Positions 6,209 to 7,766 of a stretch of DNA of 7,766 nt are shown here, in pieces (position 1 is the stretch's first letter; each line of letters starts with the position of its first letter). The stretch spans positions 1 through 7,766 of the forward strand of contig CABQAC010000095.1 in NCBI GenBank assembly GCA_902462035.1. Reading direction: 5' to 3'. The translations under genes and the position numbers were made by a program. A model generated the notes under the pieces. It searched no databases. It saw only the letters and a program-made list of their open reading frames with translations, and was not told the DNA's origin. The DNA is from an uncultured Eubacteriales bacterium. GTDB taxonomy: Bacteria > Bacillota > Clostridia > Oscillospirales > Acutalibacteraceae.

Positions 6209-6715
6209 TTATTTCTCTGCCGCCCGCACCGGACGGGCTTCGATATACCCGCGGTACCCCATGGGCGCAAGCTGGACCCGCGGCGCGTCCTGCGGCGCCC
6301 ACTCGTAACCGTACAGCGCCGGGTCAAACCGGTCCAAATGCGCCCAGACCTCGCCGATGGCCTCCTGAAAATCCTCGTCGTCGTAAGGCTCGCCCTGGAA
6401 CACCATCATGGTGCAGGGGGGCAGTTCGATCAATTCAAAGCCGTCCGGCACCGCGTTGCGGTAATCCATGGGAACCTCCACCCCCTGCACATACCGAGAG
6501 GTCCCGGCCGGAATCAGGGAATCCGGCAGCCACAGTCCTACCGGTTCGTACAGCGCTTCTTTCACGCTGCACAGCACCGCCCATACATCACAGCCAGCTT
6601 CTTCACAATACGCAAAATAATCCCGGGCCTGCTTTCCTCGTTTGAGCAGCAGCTTGCGGGCGGGGCGCTCGATCACCTGAACAAAAATCGCCTTGGTTTT
6701 CTTTTCGTTTTCCAT
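6209..6715 (-). CDS. Possible internal start: stand-alone effector-binding domain (168 residues)
   Basis: This is an in-frame alternative product of the AraC-type regulator gene, starting at Met138 and running to the same stop. It would contain the whole GyrI/Cass2-like ligand-binding domain and none of the DNA-binding domain. AAAGGAGG (6723-6730, minus strand), a perfect match to the 3' end of 16S rRNA, sits 7 bases before the ATG, a stronger site than that of the full-length gene. A free domain could act as a drug sponge, a decoy partner or an inhibitor of the full regulator. The alternative is that the site is simply a relic of a former gene fusion, or required by the codons for Lys-Gly-Gly. 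Expression is inferred, not shown. Confidence 0.4.
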   Translation of the reverse strand: MENEKKTKAIFVQVIERPARKLLLKRGKQARDYFAYCEEAGCDVWAVLCSVKEALYEPVGLWLPDSLIPAGTSRYVQGVEVPMDYRNAVPDGFELIELPPCTMMVFQGEPYDDEDFQEAIGEVWAHLDRFDPALYGYEWAPQDAPRVQLAPMGYRGYIEARPVRAAEK

Positions 6716-7126
6716 TTTGGCTCCTCCTTTATGAAACGCGCGGTATACCTGGTATACCTTTTCCGGCAGAAAAAGGGGGATGGGCGGCTTGTCCCGGCGG
6801 TACCGGACCGGCGGCAAGCCAAATTCTTTGGAAAAAGCGCGGGTAAACCCCTCCTGCGAGTCGAATACAAAATCCAGCGCGACGTCAAGTATCCTTTGCC
6901 GCCCACCATCCCGCAAAGCCAGCGCCGCCTTGGTCAGGCGGACGGACCGCAGGTAATCGAACGGCGTCCGGCCGGTGAATTCTTTAAAGATCCGTTCCGC
7001 ATGCCAGGGGGAATACCCCGCCGCTGCGGCCAGCTGGCACAAGGTGACCGGCTCGGTCAAATGGGTTTCCATGTATTCCTGCATCCGCTGGGCGGCCCGG
7101 GCATTTTCCATTCGGTCCATCCTCAT
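6209..7126 (-). CDS. AraC-family transcriptional regulator with GyrI/Cass2-like effector-binding domain
   Basis: This 305-residue regulator combines an N-terminal AraC/XylS double helix-turn-helix DNA-binding domain (about 13-112) with a C-terminal GyrI/Cass2-like ligand-binding domain (about 143-299). The first domain shows LCQLAAAAGYSPWHAERIFKE (29-49), GRTPFDYLRSVRL (52-64) and the closing FSKEFGLPPVRYRR (98-111). The second shows FVQVIERPARKLLLKRG, then GTSRYVQGVEV, PPCTMMVFQGEP and a GYEWAP stretch. Such proteins (Rob and BltR-like relatives) commonly bind lipophilic or cationic drugs and switch on efflux or resistance genes, but no target gene is adjacent. The ATG at 7126 lies 4 bases after AAGGAG, and an in-frame ATG at 7120 lies 10 bases after it, so the first two residues are uncertain. 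Inside the gene, at the domain border, a perfect ribosome binding site precedes codon 138 (ATG at 6715). Confidence 0.93.
   Translation of the reverse strand: MRMDRMENARAAQRMQEYMETHLTEPVTLCQLAAAAGYSPWHAERIFKEFTGRTPFDYLRSVRLTKAALALRDGGRQRILDVALDFVFDSQEGFTRAFSKEFGLPPVRYRRDKPPIPLFLPEKVYQVYRAFHKGGAKMENEKKTKAIFVQVIERPARKLLLKRGKQARDYFAYCEEAGCDVWAVLCSVKEALYEPVGLWLPDSLIPAGTSRYVQGVEVPMDYRNAVPDGFELIELPPCTMMVFQGEPYDDEDFQEAIGEVWAHLDRFDPALYGYEWAPQDAPRVQLAPMGYRGYIEARPVRAAEK
6723..6730 (-). promoter_or_regulatory. Internal consensus ribosome binding site in the AraC-type gene
   Basis: AAAGGAGG on the minus strand lies 7 bases before an in-frame ATG at 6715 and encodes part of the inter-domain linker HKGGAK. 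Its quality and its exact place at the domain border make it more than an ordinary purine run. Confidence 0.6.
6742..6759. repeat. Tandem 9-base repeat of a palindrome (GGTATACCT twice)
   Basis: GGTATACCT occurs twice without a gap. Each copy contains the 8-bp palindrome GGTATACC, and together they can fold as a 7-bp stem (6742-6748 with 6752-6758) with a 3-base loop. It lies in the linker codons of the AraC-type gene (Val-Tyr-Gln-Val-Tyr), 11 bases upstream of the internal ribosome binding site. Confidence 0.6.
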
Positions 7127-7143
7127 CCCTCTCCTTCAAACCG

Positions 7144-7152
7144 AGTGTAGCA
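7144..7152 (-). promoter_or_regulatory. Possible extended -10 promoter of the AraC-type gene
   Basis: TGCTACACT on the minus strand fits an extended -10 element (TGn plus TACACT, 4 of 6) and lies about 8 bases upstream of the Shine-Dalgarno sequence. No good -35 is placed 16-18 bases further up, so the call is weak. Initiation here would give a very short leader. Confidence 0.3.
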
Positions 7153-7231
7153 CACCCGCCGGGTGGATTTCTTGACCGTGTTTGCGGTATGCTGCCGCCG
7201 AATCATCGTCCCGGCTTTGCGCGTCAGACGA

Positions 7232-7263
7232 AAAATCGGGCGGGGAACGTCATTTCCCCGCCC
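7232..7263 (-). terminator. Rho-independent terminator of prfB
   Basis: A perfect 10-bp stem (GGGCGGGGAA against TTCCCCGCCC, 7238-7247 with 7254-7263) with a 6-base loop is followed on the minus strand by GATTTTT. It starts 7 bases after the prfB stop and insulates the AraC-type gene from prfB transcription. Confidence 0.9.
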
Positions 7264-7270
7264 AGCGTTG

Positions 7271-7766
7271 TCAAGATTCCATCTGGCCCAGCGTGCCCAA
7301 GCTGGCCGCTTTTAGGTAAGCATTGATAAAGCCGTCCAAATCGCCGTCCATGACGGCGTTGATGTTGCCGTTTTCGAAACCGGTCCGGTGGTCCTTGGCC
7401 AAAGTGTATGGCATAAACACATAAGAACGGATTTGCGACCCCCAGGCGATTTCTTTTTGCACGCCCTTGATGTCTTCAATTTTGTCCAGATGTTCGCGCT
7501 CCTTAATTTCCACCAGTTTGGAAATCAGCATTTTCATCGCGACTTCGCGGTTTTGATGCTGGCTGCGTTCGTTTTGGCAAGCCACCACAATACCGGTGGG
7601 AAGATGGGTCAGCCGCACGGCCGAGGAGGTTTTGTTGATATGCTGACCGCCCGCGCCGCTGGAACGGAACACGTCCATTTTAATGTCGTCGGGGCTGATT
7701 TCCACCGCGGTATCGCTGTCGATTTCCGGCATGACCTCCAGCGAGGCGAAAGAGGTATGACGGCGG
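7271..7766 (-). CDS. prfB: Peptide chain release factor 2, 3' part (cut by window edge)
   Basis: Release factor 2 recognises UGA and UAA stop codons and triggers release of the finished protein in the ribosome. The visible 164 C-terminal residues run off the right edge. They begin with RRHTSFASLEV, include the peptidyl-transfer motif GAGGQ (GGQ at visible residues 39-41) in FRSSGAGGQHINKTSSAVR, then the NERSQHQNRE stretch. The ending GDLDGFINAYLKAASLG is typical of RF2 rather than RF1. The residue before GGQ is alanine, as in most bacteria. The codon-discriminating SPF motif and the usual programmed +1 frameshift site lie in the missing 5' half, so frameshift regulation cannot be judged. A strong terminator follows directly. 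Confidence 0.96.
   Translation of the reverse strand, partial: RRHTSFASLEVMPEIDSDTAVEISPDDIKMDVFRSSGAGGQHINKTSSAVRLTHLPTGIVVACQNERSQHQNREVAMKMLISKLVEIKEREHLDKIEDIKGVQKEIAWGSQIRSYVFMPYTLAKDHRTGFENGNINAVMDGDLDGFINAYLKAASLGTLGQMES

Noticed and set aside
6338..7150. 270-codon plus-strand frame opposite the AraC-type gene.
   Set aside because: The minus-strand product has two recognisable domains; the plus-strand frame has no ribosome binding site and low-complexity content.
1..7766. CRISPR arrays, tRNA genes, insertion sequences, riboswitches.
   Set aside because: No spaced repeats, no tRNA-like cloverleaf, no transposase or flanking inverted repeats were seen. All intergenic gaps are short and mostly filled by promoters and terminators.

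Overview
The window looks like a chromosomal segment of a GC-rich, endospore-forming member of the Firmicutes, probably of the Oscillospirales/Ruminococcaceae kind. The reasons are a YpeB germination protein, a class B sortase, the short Gram-positive form of ThiI paired with its own cysteine desulfurase, strong AGGAGG-type ribosome binding sites, and sigma-A-like promoters in DNA that is otherwise about 60% GC. No mobile element, CRISPR array, tRNA or rRNA was seen.

Layout. Positions 74-4104, minus strand, hold an apparent four-gene operon: a NifS/IscS-type cysteine desulfurase (TTG start), thiI, a class B sortase, and a membrane-anchored protein whose soluble part resembles a degenerate CinA/MoaB-type (MoCF) domain. 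Gaps are 15 and 24 bases, and the last pair overlaps by 4 bases (ATGA). A good promoter (TTGCAA, 17 bases, TATAAT) precedes the operon and a hairpin terminator (14-43) follows it. Diverging from it on the plus strand is ypeB (4290-5648), without its usual partner sleB beside it. A 12-bp bidirectional terminator (5732-5767) separates ypeB from a small convergent gene (5778-6029) for an 83-residue two-helix membrane protein. That gene is clearly AT-richer than its neighbours and has its own near-consensus promoter. Next come an AraC-family regulator with a GyrI/Cass2-like effector-binding domain (6209-7126, minus) and the 3' part of prfB, peptide chain release factor 2 (7271 to the right edge, minus), followed by a perfect 10-bp terminator hairpin.

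How the genes work together. The desulfurase and ThiI form the two-protein sulfur relay for 4-thiouridine in tRNA and possibly for thiamine thiazole synthesis. The sortase and the tail-anchored protein have no obvious link to that relay and form the most unusual part of the operon. YpeB acts in the spore, and prfB is a core translation gene.

The observations most worth a second look are: (1) a perfect Shine-Dalgarno sequence and ATG inside the AraC-type gene, exactly at the domain border, which could yield a free effector-binding protein; (2) the tail-anchored degenerate CinA/MoCF-like protein coupled to the sortase; (3) the sortase pair inside a sulfur-relay operon; (4) an orphan ypeB. I saw no clear evidence of a wholly new defence or mobile system.
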